A stretch of 64,000 nucleotides of DNA, from the NCBI GenBank assembly GCA_015075365.1, contig JABTUN010000001.1, forward strand, positions 1,550,001-1,614,000. Reading direction: 5' to 3'. The translations under genes and the position numbers were made by a program. Source of the DNA: Verrucomicrobiaceae bacterium (lineage in GTDB: Bacteria; Verrucomicrobiota; Verrucomicrobiia; Verrucomicrobiales; Verrucomicrobiaceae). The notes beneath the pieces are model-generated. The model was not told the DNA's origin. It saw only the letters and a program-made list of their open reading frames with translations, and did not search any database. Positions 8,245 to 17,539 of the stretch are shown one piece after another (the first letter of the stretch is position 1; each line of letters starts with the position of its first letter).

Positions 8245-9096
8245 ATGACTGCCGACCTCCTCGCCGCCGCCGACCTCTGGCAAAACATCAAAGACGCCCT
8301 TCCCGTCATCCTGTCCCTCATCGTCATCGAAGGGCTGCTCTCCGTGGACAACGCGCTGGCGATCGCGGCCATGGCGAAGCACCTGGACGATAAAAAGCGC
8401 GCCCTGGCGATGAACATCGGCTACATCGGCGCCTATGGCTTCCGTGTGCTGGCGCTGCTGGTGGCGAGCTGGATCATCGCAAACCACTGGGTCATGTTCC
8501 TTGGCGCGTTGTACCTCGTGTGGCTCATGTGCGCGCATTTTGTCGGCCAGAGCGACCAGGAGGAGGACGAGGGCGAGGCGGTGAACGTCCACCACCGCAC
8601 CTTCGGCGCGACGATCCTCATGATCTCGCTGATGGACCTAAGCCTGAGCGTGGACAACGTCGTCGCCGCCATCGCGCTGAGCCCCAAGGATCTCTGGCCG
8701 GTGTATGTCGGTGTCAGCATCGGCATCGTGGCGCTGCGTCTGATCGCGGGCGTGGCGGTGAAGTGGATCGAAAAGTATCCCGTGCTGGAGCACACTGCCT
8801 TCATCCTGGTGGGTTATGTCGGCATGCTGCTGCTGGCGGAGCTGCAGTTTGAGGAGTTCTTCCACCAGTATTCCCCCACGCAGTTGAAGATCGCCAAATT
8901 CGCCGGCATCCTGGTGCTCACCGCGCTGACCCTGGCGTGGTCCAAACTCGAATGGTTGCAAAAGGTGTCGAAGCCGGTGCTGCAACTCGTCTTCATCCCA
9001 ATGAACCTGTTCGCGGTGCTGGTAGGATCGCTCATCGTGCTGATCACCACGCCCTTCAAGCTGCTGTGGAGCCTGCGCGGCCGCAAAGCGGCCTGA
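8245..9096 (+). CDS. TerC-family integral membrane protein
   Basis: A 283-residue polytopic membrane protein. Two acidic motifs in membrane segments, SVDNALAIAAMAKHL near residue 33 and SVDNVVAAIAL near 135, are the paired SVDN signatures of the TerC/YkoY/YjbE family. Members are associated with tellurite resistance and, in better studied cases, with manganese export or metal loading of exported proteins. About seven to eight hydrophobic segments are visible. Nothing else from a ter operon is nearby. It lies 74 bases after the histidine kinase on the same strand and ends 27 bases before a convergent sulfatase gene. Confidence 0.87.
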   Translation: MTADLLAAADLWQNIKDALPVILSLIVIEGLLSVDNALAIAAMAKHLDDKKRALAMNIGYIGAYGFRVLALLVASWIIANHWVMFLGALYLVWLMCAHFVGQSDQEEDEGEAVNVHHRTFGATILMISLMDLSLSVDNVVAAIALSPKDLWPVYVGVSIGIVALRLIAGVAVKWIEKYPVLEHTAFILVGYVGMLLLAELQFEEFFHQYSPTQLKIAKFAGILVLTALTLAWSKLEWLQKVSKPVLQLVFIPMNLFAVLVGSLIVLITTPFKLLWSLRGRKAA

Positions 9097-9123
9097 TGGC
9101 GCCCCCTCCAGCCCCGGAATCCC

Positions 9124-10485
9124 TTATTTCAACTGCGGCACGCCGGGAACAACACCCGCTTGATGCTGCTTCACGGCCTCCTGGATCCGCGCGAGCACAT
9201 CGGCGTGATTTGCAGCGACGTTGCGCTTCTCGGAGGGATCACGGCCGAGGTGGAAGAGCAGCGGCGGCTCATGCGCCTCGGCCTTGGGCTGGCCGTAGCC
9301 GGTTTGAGTTTGGAAATGCGCCTTCCAGTCGCCGAGGCGGCAGGCGAAGAGCTGATCGCCACGATAGTAGAAGTAGGGGCGTGCTGGCAGCGGTTTTGAT
9401 TCAAAGAGCAGCGGCGCGAGATCGGTGCCGTCGAGCGTGACATCCTTTGGCGCGGGTGCTTTGGCGAGCGCGAGCGCGGTGGGCAGCAGGTCCATCGTGC
9501 TGGCGAGTTGCGTGGTCACACCGGGCTTGATGCGTCCGGGCATCCAGGCGATGCCGGGCACGCGCATGCCGCCCTCCCAGGTGCTGCCCTTGCCGTCCTT
9601 GAGCAGGCCGGCGCTGCCGCCTTGATCGCCCATGATGAGCCAGGGGCCGTTGTCACTGGTGAAAAAGACGAGCGTGTTCTCCGCGAGGCCTTCCTGTCGC
9701 AGCGTGTCGAGCACCTGGCCGACGCTCCAGTCGAGCTCCTCGACGGCATCTCCATAGATGCCGGCGCGGCTTTTGCCTTTGAAGGCAGGCGAGGCAAACA
9801 TGGGCACATGGGGGAAGGTGTGCGGCATGTAGAGAAAGAAGGGGCTGCTTTTCTTCTCCCGGATGAACTTCACCGCCTCCTCCGTGTAGCGCTTGGTCAG
9901 TGTGGTCTGATCTGCTGGCTGCTCGACGACCTCGCCATCCCGCAGCAGGGCGACATTCCAGCCATCATGGGGCGGATTGGGCGACCCGCTGCTGCCTTTT
10001 GGCAGATCGGGGCGGCCATCCATGTCGTTCGAGTACGGCAGGCCGAAGCTGTGATCAAAGCCCTGATCGAGCGGCCGTGATCCCGCATGAATGCCAAGAT
10101 GCCATTTGCCGATGTGCATCGTGGCGTAGCCTTTTTCTTTCAGTGCCTCGGCGATGGTGATCTCGGCGGGCGGCAGGCCGCCTTCGGAGTTTGGGAAGAG
10201 CACGCGGCGGTTTCCGCACATGCCGCTGCGGATGGGCAGCCGGCCTGTGAGCAGCGCGGCCCGGCTCGGCGTGCAGACCTCGGACGCGGAGTAAAAATCC
10301 GTGAAGCGCAGCCCCTCCGAGGCCATGCGGTCGAGATTCGGCGTGCGGATGACGGGCGAGCCGTAGCAGCCGAGATCACCATAGCCGAGATCGTCCGCGA
10401 AGATGATGATGACATTCGGCGGAGCGGCATGCAGAACGCCTGTGAACAAGGCCACCGCGGAGAGAAGGAGAAAGCAGAGCTTCAT
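9124..10485 (-). CDS. Sulfatase (arylsulfatase family S1), exported
   Basis: A 453-residue sulfatase with signal peptide MKLCFLLLSAVALFTGVLHA. The metal-binding Asp31-Asp32 lies in IIIFADDLGYGDLG, and the formylglycine motif is C71-T-P-S-R75 followed by AALLTGR. The central GKWHLG motif and the C-terminal FTSDNGPW metal ligands are present, so all catalytic elements appear intact. It removes sulfate esters from a carbohydrate or aryl substrate after maturation of Cys71 to formylglycine; substrate cannot be read from sequence. ATG 10485 was chosen for the signal peptide. It is 22 bases downstream of another sulfatase on the same strand, and the two form a probable operon. Confidence 0.92.
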   Translation of the reverse strand: MKLCFLLLSAVALFTGVLHAAPPNVIIIFADDLGYGDLGCYGSPVIRTPNLDRMASEGLRFTDFYSASEVCTPSRAALLTGRLPIRSGMCGNRRVLFPNSEGGLPPAEITIAEALKEKGYATMHIGKWHLGIHAGSRPLDQGFDHSFGLPYSNDMDGRPDLPKGSSGSPNPPHDGWNVALLRDGEVVEQPADQTTLTKRYTEEAVKFIREKKSSPFFLYMPHTFPHVPMFASPAFKGKSRAGIYGDAVEELDWSVGQVLDTLRQEGLAENTLVFFTSDNGPWLIMGDQGGSAGLLKDGKGSTWEGGMRVPGIAWMPGRIKPGVTTQLASTMDLLPTALALAKAPAPKDVTLDGTDLAPLLFESKPLPARPYFYYRGDQLFACRLGDWKAHFQTQTGYGQPKAEAHEPPLLFHLGRDPSEKRNVAANHADVLARIQEAVKQHQAGVVPGVPQLK

Positions 10486-10507
10486 GGCAAAAAGCAGGTG
10501 TCGGATT

Positions 10508-11929
10508 TCAGCGCCACACGCCGGGTTCATCGGTCCATTTTGTGAGCACCTGGCGCTCGGTGACCGGCCACCAGGCCTGCAGCTTTTCGGCCAGTCGCTG
10601 GACGATTTCAGGATTCTTCGACGCGAGATTCACATCCTCATGTGGATCGGCGAGCAGGTTGAAGAGCTGCGGGCGCTTCTCCGTGCGCGGATGGCTGCTG
10701 GCGTAGCGGTCGAGCTTGCCGTCGTAGGTGAGCAGCAGCTTCCACTTTCCATCCACCACCCAGCGGTAAAGCAGCGTGTCCTCCGGCTTGTCGATGTTCG
10801 CCACGTCATGCGCGAAGGTCTCGCCGAAGACTTCTTTGCGAGAGGTGGGATCTCCGGATTTGAGCACGGGCAGAAGGTTCAGGCCGGGGAGCTTTGCCGG
10901 TGCCTCGGCACCAGCCGCGGCGAGGGCAGTTGGCACGATGTCGATGCTGGAGCAGAGCTGCTCGCCGCGCTTGCCAGGCTGGATGACGCCAGGCCAGGAA
11001 AACATGATCGGCTGGCGTGTGCCGCCCTCATTGGCGGATTGTTTCGAACGCGGCGCGTAGCCGGGGCTGTTGGGCGACTGGATCCAGCCGTTGTCAGCGA
11101 CATAAACGAAGAGCGTGTTTTTGGTGAGGCCCTTTTGCTCGATGCGGTCCATGAGCTGGCCACAGGTTTCGTCAAACCACTCCACCATGGCGTAATAGCG
11201 GGCCACATGATCGGACTCGATGCCCTTGGCCTTGTACTTTTGGAACAGGCGCTCCGGCGGTGTGTGCGGCGTGTGCGGCATAAACGGGGCGTACCAGAGG
11301 AAGAAGGGTTTCTTTTCCGCTGTGGCGTGATCGATGAAGTCAAACACCGGCTGCATGCCCTCACGCCCAATTTTCAGGCCGTCATCGCCATGGCGGCCGC
11401 CGGGATTGGGGAAACCGCGTGTCATCGCATGCGTGAATCCAGCGCGCCGCGGCTCCCCTTCCCACCATTTGCCGGATTGATGGCTGAGATAGCCCTGATC
11501 AGCGAGGAGCTTCGGGATGGCCGGATGCTGGTAAAAATTGCCAATGAGCTTCTCGCGCAGCGCTACATAAGCGGGGGATTCCTGGGCTGGTCCTTTGCCT
11601 TTGCCCTTCGCCTTGCCTTTGGTCTTCGGAGTGGCTTCTGCGGGCAAGGGCGAGGGGTCATTGCCGGTGACATGGCTTTGATGGGCGTACATGCCATTGG
11701 CGAAGGTGGCGAGCGCCGGGCGGCACAGCGCCGTGGGCACATAGCCGCGTGTAAACAGCGCGCTGCGCGCTGCCAGCTTGTCGAGGTTTGGCGTCTCGAT
11801 CTGCTTGTGGCCCATGAAGCCGTAGTCCGTCCACGCATGGTCGTCAGAGATGATGAAGACGATGTTGGGTTTGTCCGCGGCGCAGAGCTGAGAGCAAAGG
11901 GCTAAAAAGAGGAGAAGCAGGCGTTTCAT
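10508..11929 (-). CDS. Sulfatase-family protein with atypical active-site motif CRPAL, exported
   Basis: A 473-residue sulfatase-like protein with signal peptide MKRLLLLFLALCSQLCAADK. The fold signature IVFIISDDHAWTDYG is present, but the formylglycine region reads TALC69-R-P-A-L73, where classical sulfatases have C-x-P-x-R; the Arg of the motif is Leu. The rest (SGKWWEGEPR, YVADNGWIQSP) looks like an active enzyme. Related planctomycete and verrucomicrobial proteins commonly have CRPSL, so this is a recognisable subgroup and not a random mutation. A Lys/Gly-rich insert, KTKGKAKGKGKG, occupies about residues 102-113. It is the upstream gene of a two-sulfatase operon; ATG 11929 is chosen for the signal peptide. 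Confidence 0.88.
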   Translation of the reverse strand: MKRLLLLFLALCSQLCAADKPNIVFIISDDHAWTDYGFMGHKQIETPNLDKLAARSALFTRGYVPTALCRPALATFANGMYAHQSHVTGNDPSPLPAEATPKTKGKAKGKGKGPAQESPAYVALREKLIGNFYQHPAIPKLLADQGYLSHQSGKWWEGEPRRAGFTHAMTRGFPNPGGRHGDDGLKIGREGMQPVFDFIDHATAEKKPFFLWYAPFMPHTPHTPPERLFQKYKAKGIESDHVARYYAMVEWFDETCGQLMDRIEQKGLTKNTLFVYVADNGWIQSPNSPGYAPRSKQSANEGGTRQPIMFSWPGVIQPGKRGEQLCSSIDIVPTALAAAGAEAPAKLPGLNLLPVLKSGDPTSRKEVFGETFAHDVANIDKPEDTLLYRWVVDGKWKLLLTYDGKLDRYASSHPRTEKRPQLFNLLADPHEDVNLASKNPEIVQRLAEKLQAWWPVTERQVLTKWTDEPGVWR

Positions 11930-12101
11930 GAGCAGTTGGGAACGTCGGCAGGTGGCGCGGATTTCAGGAAACAGAAACTGCGGAAACATCGGCCTCCGGG
12001 CAACTGTCTGACATGCGCATCCGTGGTACAGCGAGCTTGCCATGAGCTCCCCCAGTGTTTGGCCGACAAATGCGCTGCCATGACTGCGTTCTCACCGCCC
12101 C

Positions 12102-13598
12102 ATGCGTGTCTTCCTTCTGCTGTTTTGTCTATTTGCCATTCCACACACCTCTTTTTCAGCTCCGCCGAACATTCTCTGGTTCGTCGTGGATGACATGTCC
12201 CCGCATTTTTCATGCTATGGAGAGACGCTGATCCAAACACCTGCCGTGGACAAGCTGGCGGCGGAAGGGACGAGATTCACGCGGGCCTATGTCACGGCGC
12301 CGGTGTGCTCCGCGTGCCGCTCGGCGCTGATCACGGGCATGTACCAGACAACCATCGGCGCGCATCATCACCGCAGCGGGCGTGGTGAGATCAAGATCCA
12401 TCTGCCGGAGGGTGTGCGCCCGGTGCCGGAGCTGTTTCAAAAGGCGGGGTATTTCACCTGCATCGGCAGCGGGCTGCCGGATGCCGATCATCGCGGCGTG
12501 GCCTTTGGCGCGGAAAAAGGCAGGAAGAAGGGCGGCGGCTCGCGGCTGGGCAAGACGGACTACAACTTCGAATGGGACGCGAAAATGTATGACAGCCACG
12601 ACTGGGCCGGACGCGGGGAAAAGCCCTTCTTCATGCAGGTGCAGCTCCACGGCGGCAAACTGCGTGAAGGCGATGAAAAAGCCCGCGCCACCTTCCAGCA
12701 GCGCGTCATTTCCGAACTCGGCAGCGCCACCGATCCACAGAAAGTTGCCCTGCCGCCTTATTATCCGCGTGATCCCGTGCTGCTGCAGGACTGGGCGCTC
12801 TATCTCGATGCCGTGCGCCTGACGGATCAGCATGTGGGCCGTGTCATCGCACGGCTGGAGCAAGAGAGGCTGCTGGAAAACACGCTGATCATCTTCATGA
12901 CTGACCACGGCATCAGCCATGCGCGTGGAAAGCAGTTCCTCTACGACGAGGGCACCCACGTCCCCTTCGTCGTGCGCGGGCCGGGCATCGCCAGGGGCGC
13001 GGTACGCACGGATTTGATCGAGCACATCGACATGGCGGCCATTTCACTGGCCGCGGCGGGCCTTCCCATCCCGGCCGCGATGCAAGGCCGTGACGTTTTT
13101 GCCAAAGACCACCAGCCGCGCGAGGCGGTCTTTGCCGCGCGCGACCGCTGTGACGAGACCGTCGAGCGCCTGCGCAGCGTGCGCACGGATCGCTTCCTCT
13201 ACATCCGCAACTTCCATCCACAGCGCCCGCACCTCCAGCCCAACGCCTACAAGGACGGCAAGGCCATCGTGCAGACGCTGCGCGGCCTGCATGAGGCAGG
13301 AACGCTGCCCTCGGTGGCGGAGGAGCTGCTCTTCAGCCCCACGCGGCCCGCCGAGGAACTCTACGAATACCAGGGCGACCGCTTCCAGGTCACAAACCTC
13401 GCCGCGAACCCGGACTTCAAGGCGCAACTGGAGGCGCATCGCGCCAAGCTCGACCGATGGATCACCTCCAGCGCGGACAAGGGACCCGAATCCGAGGCCA
13501 TGTATGACAGCGACATGGTCGAGTATCTCAAGAAGCCCAATCCTGAAGTCGCCCGCAACATCGCGCTCATGAAGCAGTGGGCGAAGGAGGGAAAATAA
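12102..13598 (+). CDS. Sulfatase (heparan N-sulfatase-like), exported
   Basis: A 498-residue sulfatase with signal peptide MRVFLLLFCLFAIPHTSFSA. Metal ligands Asp30-Asp31 lie in WFVVDDMSPH. The formylglycine motif is C69-S-A-C-R73 followed by SALITGMYQTTIGAHHHRS, the C-x-A-x-R variant, which maturation enzymes are known to accept. The GAHHHRS segment resembles sulfamidase-type subfamilies acting on sulfated glucosamine. The ITFMTDHG-type ligand motif appears as IIFMTDHGISHARGKQ. It is divergent from the preceding two-sulfatase operon across 172 bases and heads a run of three sulfatases on the plus strand (gaps of 28 and 49 bases), probably an operon. Exact substrate is inference. Confidence 0.92.
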   Translation: MRVFLLLFCLFAIPHTSFSAPPNILWFVVDDMSPHFSCYGETLIQTPAVDKLAAEGTRFTRAYVTAPVCSACRSALITGMYQTTIGAHHHRSGRGEIKIHLPEGVRPVPELFQKAGYFTCIGSGLPDADHRGVAFGAEKGRKKGGGSRLGKTDYNFEWDAKMYDSHDWAGRGEKPFFMQVQLHGGKLREGDEKARATFQQRVISELGSATDPQKVALPPYYPRDPVLLQDWALYLDAVRLTDQHVGRVIARLEQERLLENTLIIFMTDHGISHARGKQFLYDEGTHVPFVVRGPGIARGAVRTDLIEHIDMAAISLAAAGLPIPAAMQGRDVFAKDHQPREAVFAARDRCDETVERLRSVRTDRFLYIRNFHPQRPHLQPNAYKDGKAIVQTLRGLHEAGTLPSVAEELLFSPTRPAEELYEYQGDRFQVTNLAANPDFKAQLEAHRAKLDRWITSSADKGPESEAMYDSDMVEYLKKPNPEVARNIALMKQWAKEGK

Positions 13599-13626
13599 AC
13601 CAATCCATCACTCCCTTCCATCCCTG

Positions 13627-15111
13627 ATGCGCCTCCTCATTCTCTCCGCCCTGTGCCCTCTGCTCTCTGCCATCGCCGCGGAGCGCCCGAACATCCTCCT
13701 CATCCTGCCGGACCAAATGCGCGCCAGCGCCATGGGCTGCGATGGCAATGCGGAGGTGAAAACGCCGCACATCGACCGTCTGGCCGCCGAGGGCCTTCGT
13801 TTCAAGCGCACTTATGCGAACGTGCCCGTGTGCTGCCCGGCGCGTGCCATTTTGATGACCGGCACTTACCCGCATGTGAACGGCATGATGGCCAATGACC
13901 TTCGTCTGCGCGAGGAGCAGGTCACCATCGCGGAAATCCTGCGCGACGCAGGCTACCGCACCGGCTTCATCGGCAAATGGCATCTCGACGGCGGGCCGCG
14001 TGAGCCGGGCTTTGTGCCGCCGGGGCCGCGCCGGCAGGGATTCGAGTTCTGGGCAGCCTACGAGTGCCATCACAAGCACTTCCAGCCCGACTACTTCCGC
14101 GACACGCCGGAGCGCATCGTGGTGGACAAGTTCGAACCCGAGGCCTCCTGCGATTTCGCGGTCGAGTTCCTCAAATCGCAGCCCAGGGACAAGCCCTTCT
14201 TCCTCACCGTGCAGATGGGGCCGCCGCATGACCCGTATGGCGCGCCTGATGAATACATGAAGCAGTACGACGCGGCAAAACTCACGCCCGATGCGAGCTG
14301 GCAGCCCGGCAGCGAAAGCCGGCCCGCTCCAAAGGCCGGACTGCGCCGTGGACCGCTGGCGAACCGCTTCGTGCCCGTCGGCGGTAAGGAGGAAATCGCC
14401 GCCTACTACGCCGCGATCACCGCCATCGACGACCAGGTGGGCCGGCTGCTCGCCACGCTCAAGGAAACCGGCGCGGATGAGAACACGATCATCCTTTTCA
14501 CCTCCGACCACGGCGACATGCTGGGCAACCACGGCATGAGGCGGAAGCGCAAGCCGCACGACGAGTCCGCCCGCGTGCCCGGCATCCTGCGCTGGCCCGC
14601 GCGCGTGCCGAAGGGACAGGTCGTGGACACGCTGTTTAGCCACATCGACATGCCGCCCACGTTGCTCGCCTTGGCAGGGCATCCCGTGCCGGAGCACATG
14701 CAGGGCGCGGACCTTTCGCGCGTCGCGCTCGGCCAGACCACGGAGGGGCCGGAGGCCGTGCTGCTGCAAATTTTTGTGCCTTTCAACCCCGACGGCATCG
14801 CCACACCCTGGCGCGGCCTCATCACAAAAGACCACACCTATGCGCGGTATGAAAACTCGCCCTGGGTGCTCTTCGACGACAAGGCGGACCCGCATCAGAT
14901 GAAGAACCTCGCCGCCGATCCCGCCGCGCAGGAACTGCGCGGAAAACTCGACGCGCAGCTCACCGCGCTGATGAAAAAGAACGGTGATGCATGGAGTTTC
15001 AATTCCGGCGAGACCGTGGAGGAGGGCGGCCGCCTCTACAAACACGCCACCTTCTTCACCGTGCAGGAATACCTCGACTGGGCGAAGGCGAATCCGGACA
15101 AGGCGAGGTAA
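13627..15111 (+). CDS. Sulfatase (family S1), exported
   Basis: A 494-residue sulfatase with signal peptide MRLLILSALCPLLSAIAAE. The first metal motif is ILLILPDQMRASAMG (Asp-Gln instead of Asp-Asp), a substitution also seen in some choline-sulfatase-like and related groups. The formylglycine motif is C69-C-P-A-R73 with AILMTGTYPHVNGM. FTSDHGDMLGNHGM supplies the second metal pair, and the SDHGDMLG form is typical of choline sulfatase and iduronate/heparan sulfatase relatives. Second gene of the plus-strand trio; it ends 49 bases before the third. Confidence 0.92.
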   Translation: MRLLILSALCPLLSAIAAERPNILLILPDQMRASAMGCDGNAEVKTPHIDRLAAEGLRFKRTYANVPVCCPARAILMTGTYPHVNGMMANDLRLREEQVTIAEILRDAGYRTGFIGKWHLDGGPREPGFVPPGPRRQGFEFWAAYECHHKHFQPDYFRDTPERIVVDKFEPEASCDFAVEFLKSQPRDKPFFLTVQMGPPHDPYGAPDEYMKQYDAAKLTPDASWQPGSESRPAPKAGLRRGPLANRFVPVGGKEEIAAYYAAITAIDDQVGRLLATLKETGADENTIILFTSDHGDMLGNHGMRRKRKPHDESARVPGILRWPARVPKGQVVDTLFSHIDMPPTLLALAGHPVPEHMQGADLSRVALGQTTEGPEAVLLQIFVPFNPDGIATPWRGLITKDHTYARYENSPWVLFDDKADPHQMKNLAADPAAQELRGKLDAQLTALMKKNGDAWSFNSGETVEEGGRLYKHATFFTVQEYLDWAKANPDKAR

Positions 15112-15160
15112 GCCCCTTTGCCAAGAAGAACTCCCGGCGTCAGACGTTTCCCAGCGCGTG

Positions 15161-16525
15161 ATGCGCCCCTTGCTCCTTCTTTTCTTTCTCTGCCCGCTGC
15201 TCTGCGCGTTTTCCGCGCCGCCAAACGTCATCCTGATCCTGGCGGACGACCTCGGATATGCGGACCTTGGCTGCTATGGGAACACCTTCAACGAAACACC
15301 GCACATCGACCGCCTGGCGCGCGAGGGCATGCGCTTCACGCAATTCTATGCGGGGCCGGTGTGCTCTCCCACGCGCTGCAATCTGCAAAGCGGGCAGGAT
15401 CAGGCGCGCTTTGGCATCACCCAGCACATTCCGGGGCACAAACGGCCGTTTGCAAAGCTCAGTGACCCGGTGGTGCCGTTGCAGATGCCGCTGGAGGTCG
15501 AGACCTTCGCCGAATGCCTCGCCAAAGCGGGCTACAGAACCGGTTACTTCGGCAAATGGCACCTCGGCGGCGCGGGTTTCGGTCCGGAGGCGCAGGGCTG
15601 GCAGGTGGCGGGGGAGATCAAGGGCAACACACAGCCTCCAGCGGTGAAAGGCGGACCGCCGCAGCGCACCGCGGAGCTGCTGGCGCGCAAAGCAGTGGAA
15701 TTCATCCACGCGCACAAGAGCAGCCTCTTCCTGCTGCAAATCTCTCATGCCGCCGTGCACATCCCGCTCTCCACGACGCCGGAATTGAAGGCGAAGTATG
15801 AAAAAAAGAAACCGGTGCCAGGCTATCCGAGCCATCCCGAATACGCCGGTCTCACCGAGGAGCTCGATCAGAGCGTCGGCCACATCGTCGAGGCGGTTGA
15901 AAGGGCCGGCATTGGCGAAAACACCCTCATCCTCTTCCTCAGTGACAACGGCGGCCTGGAGCACGAGCAAAGCGGGCGCGTCGTCACCTCCAACCGTCCG
16001 CTGCGAGGTGAAAAGGGTACGCTTTATGAAGGCGGCATCCGCATCCCCGCCATCGCCCGCTGGCCCGGAAAAGTGCCCGCCGGCAGCCGGTGCGACACGC
16101 CGCTCATCACCATGGACGTGCTGCCCACCCTCGTCGAACTCGGTGCCGCGGCGATGCCAAAAAGCCGGCCCTGCGATGGCGTGAGCCTCGCCGCCGTGCT
16201 GCGCAATCCGGCGGCCACGCTCGCGCGTGACACGCTCCACTGGCACCTGCCGCACTACCATCACAGCACGCCCGCCAGCGCCATGCGCACCGGGGATTGG
16301 AAGCTCATCGAGTTCTTTGAGGACGGCGCGCTGGAGCTTTACAACCTGAAAAACGATCCTGGCGAGCAGAAGAACCTCGCCACCATGGAGCCCGCCCGCG
16401 TCAAAGCCATGCACGCCGGATTGCAGGCCTGGCGCACGGAAGTGAACGCCCGCATGCCGGTCCCCAATCCCCGGCACGATCCCGCCAGGGCGATGGAGCT
16501 GGGCAAGGGCAGGCGCGCGGAGTAA
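15161..16525 (+). CDS. Sulfatase (arylsulfatase family S1), exported
   Basis: A 454-residue sulfatase with signal peptide MRPLLLLFFLCPLLCAFSA. Metal ligands are in ILILADDLGYADLG, the formylglycine motif is C68-S-P-T-R72, GKWHLGG follows in the middle, and FLSDNGGLEHE gives the second metal site. This is the ADDLGYADLGCYG type common in marine and soil polysaccharide degraders acting on sulfated glycans. Longer frames that begin upstream at 14984 overlap the previous sulfatase and are rejected; ATG 15161 starts the signal peptide. It is the last gene of the plus-strand trio and is convergent with the rhodanese gene. Confidence 0.92.
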   Translation: MRPLLLLFFLCPLLCAFSAPPNVILILADDLGYADLGCYGNTFNETPHIDRLAREGMRFTQFYAGPVCSPTRCNLQSGQDQARFGITQHIPGHKRPFAKLSDPVVPLQMPLEVETFAECLAKAGYRTGYFGKWHLGGAGFGPEAQGWQVAGEIKGNTQPPAVKGGPPQRTAELLARKAVEFIHAHKSSLFLLQISHAAVHIPLSTTPELKAKYEKKKPVPGYPSHPEYAGLTEELDQSVGHIVEAVERAGIGENTLILFLSDNGGLEHEQSGRVVTSNRPLRGEKGTLYEGGIRIPAIARWPGKVPAGSRCDTPLITMDVLPTLVELGAAAMPKSRPCDGVSLAAVLRNPAATLARDTLHWHLPHYHHSTPASAMRTGDWKLIEFFEDGALELYNLKNDPGEQKNLATMEPARVKAMHAGLQAWRTEVNARMPVPNPRHDPARAMELGKGRRAE

Positions 16526-16611
16526 GCATGGCCTCAAAAGGCTGCAACATGAACACCGCCATGTCCGATGGTGGTTGTCCGGAACGAACCCTGGTCAACA
16601 AGGTGGTCCGG

Positions 16612-17526
16612 TCACTTCCCGGCCGCCTTGCCGCCGGTCTGCGCCGGAAGTGTCTTGCCATGGAGCCAGACGTATTCCTTCCACGAGCCTTCGTAGAGGC
16701 GCACATTCGGATAACCGAGGACGTGCTTCAGCGCGAAGTAGATGAGGCTGCCTTCGCGGGAGGTGCCGCAGTAGCAGATGATGTTCTTGTCCGGTGTGAG
16801 GCCTGCGGCCTTGAGCTCGGCCTTCATGTCGGCGAGCGGTTTGAACTGGTGCGTGTTGTCGCTCTCCATCAGGCGGGCCCAGTGAAAGCTGATCGCGCCG
16901 GGAATGTGGCCTTTGCGCAGCCACACGTCGTCATCGCCCTGGAACTCGTTCAGCGGACGCGCATCGACGAGCACGTTGCCCGGTTTGCCCACATGCGCCT
17001 GCACCGTTTTGACATCGACGCCGATGCTGGCGTCGCCTTTTTCCGGCAGTTTGCCCGCTGGATTGCCGAAGTAGTCCTTCGCGGGCTCCAAGCCAGCCTT
17101 GATCCAACCTGCGAGACCGCCATCCACGACGCGGATATTTTGGATGCCGAATTTCTCAAGAACGTACACAACCATGCTGGTGCTGAGGATTTCGTCATTC
17201 GGGAGCTTGTCGCCGGTGGCGTAAACGAGGTGCAGGCGGTCTTTGTCGGCTCCGGCGCGGACGAGCAGCGCTTTGGTGATGTCGTCGGGCAGGTATTGGA
17301 CAGGCACGGCATCATTCGTGCCGCGCAGCGTGTCGAAGTTGAGGTGATGCGCGGTAGGCAGATGACCGCGGAAGTAGTCTTTGTAGCCGCCACGCGTGTC
17401 TAGCACGATGGGACGCTGCGAGGCGTCCGGGTTCTCGATGAGCTTTTTGGCTTCCGCTGGCGAGATGAGGCCGATTTCAGCCTGCGCAGCGGTGGCGATG
17501 AGAAGGAGGGTAAGGATGGATTTCAT
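16612..17526 (-). CDS. Exported two-domain sulfurtransferase (rhodanese)
   Basis: A 304-residue protein with signal peptide MKSILTLLLIATAAQA and two rhodanese modules. The N-terminal module (about 25-130) has IVLDTRGGYKDYFRGHLP and no catalytic Cys at the expected place. The C-terminal module (about 150-290) has VLVDARPLNEF and the active loop ICYC253GTSREGS with GSWKEY after it, the arrangement of thiosulfate or mercaptopyruvate sulfurtransferases. Such enzymes move sulfane sulfur to cyanide or thiols; periplasmic versions are often tied to thiosulfate. Its place beside sulfatases and a PiT-type permease suggests a sulfur-handling module, which is inference. It is downstream of the permease and barrel genes on the same strand, separated by an 82-base gap containing an inverted repeat. 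Confidence 0.85.
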   Translation of the reverse strand: MKSILTLLLIATAAQAEIGLISPAEAKKLIENPDASQRPIVLDTRGGYKDYFRGHLPTAHHLNFDTLRGTNDAVPVQYLPDDITKALLVRAGADKDRLHLVYATGDKLPNDEILSTSMVVYVLEKFGIQNIRVVDGGLAGWIKAGLEPAKDYFGNPAGKLPEKGDASIGVDVKTVQAHVGKPGNVLVDARPLNEFQGDDDVWLRKGHIPGAISFHWARLMESDNTHQFKPLADMKAELKAAGLTPDKNIICYCGTSREGSLIYFALKHVLGYPNVRLYEGSWKEYVWLHGKTLPAQTGGKAAGK

Positions 17527-17539
17527 GGGTTGGGAATGC

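Noticed and set aside
10403..11905. Open frame of 500 codons on the plus strand
   Set aside because: Antisense to the CRPAL sulfatase, no signal peptide or domain.
13567..15231. Open frame of 554 codons on the minus strand
   Set aside because: Opposite a sulfatase gene with a complete active site; no homology-like features.
9124..16525. Sulfatases as recent tandem duplications
   Set aside because: Active-site motifs, lengths and metal-site patterns differ between neighbours, so they are members of different subgroups and not fresh copies.
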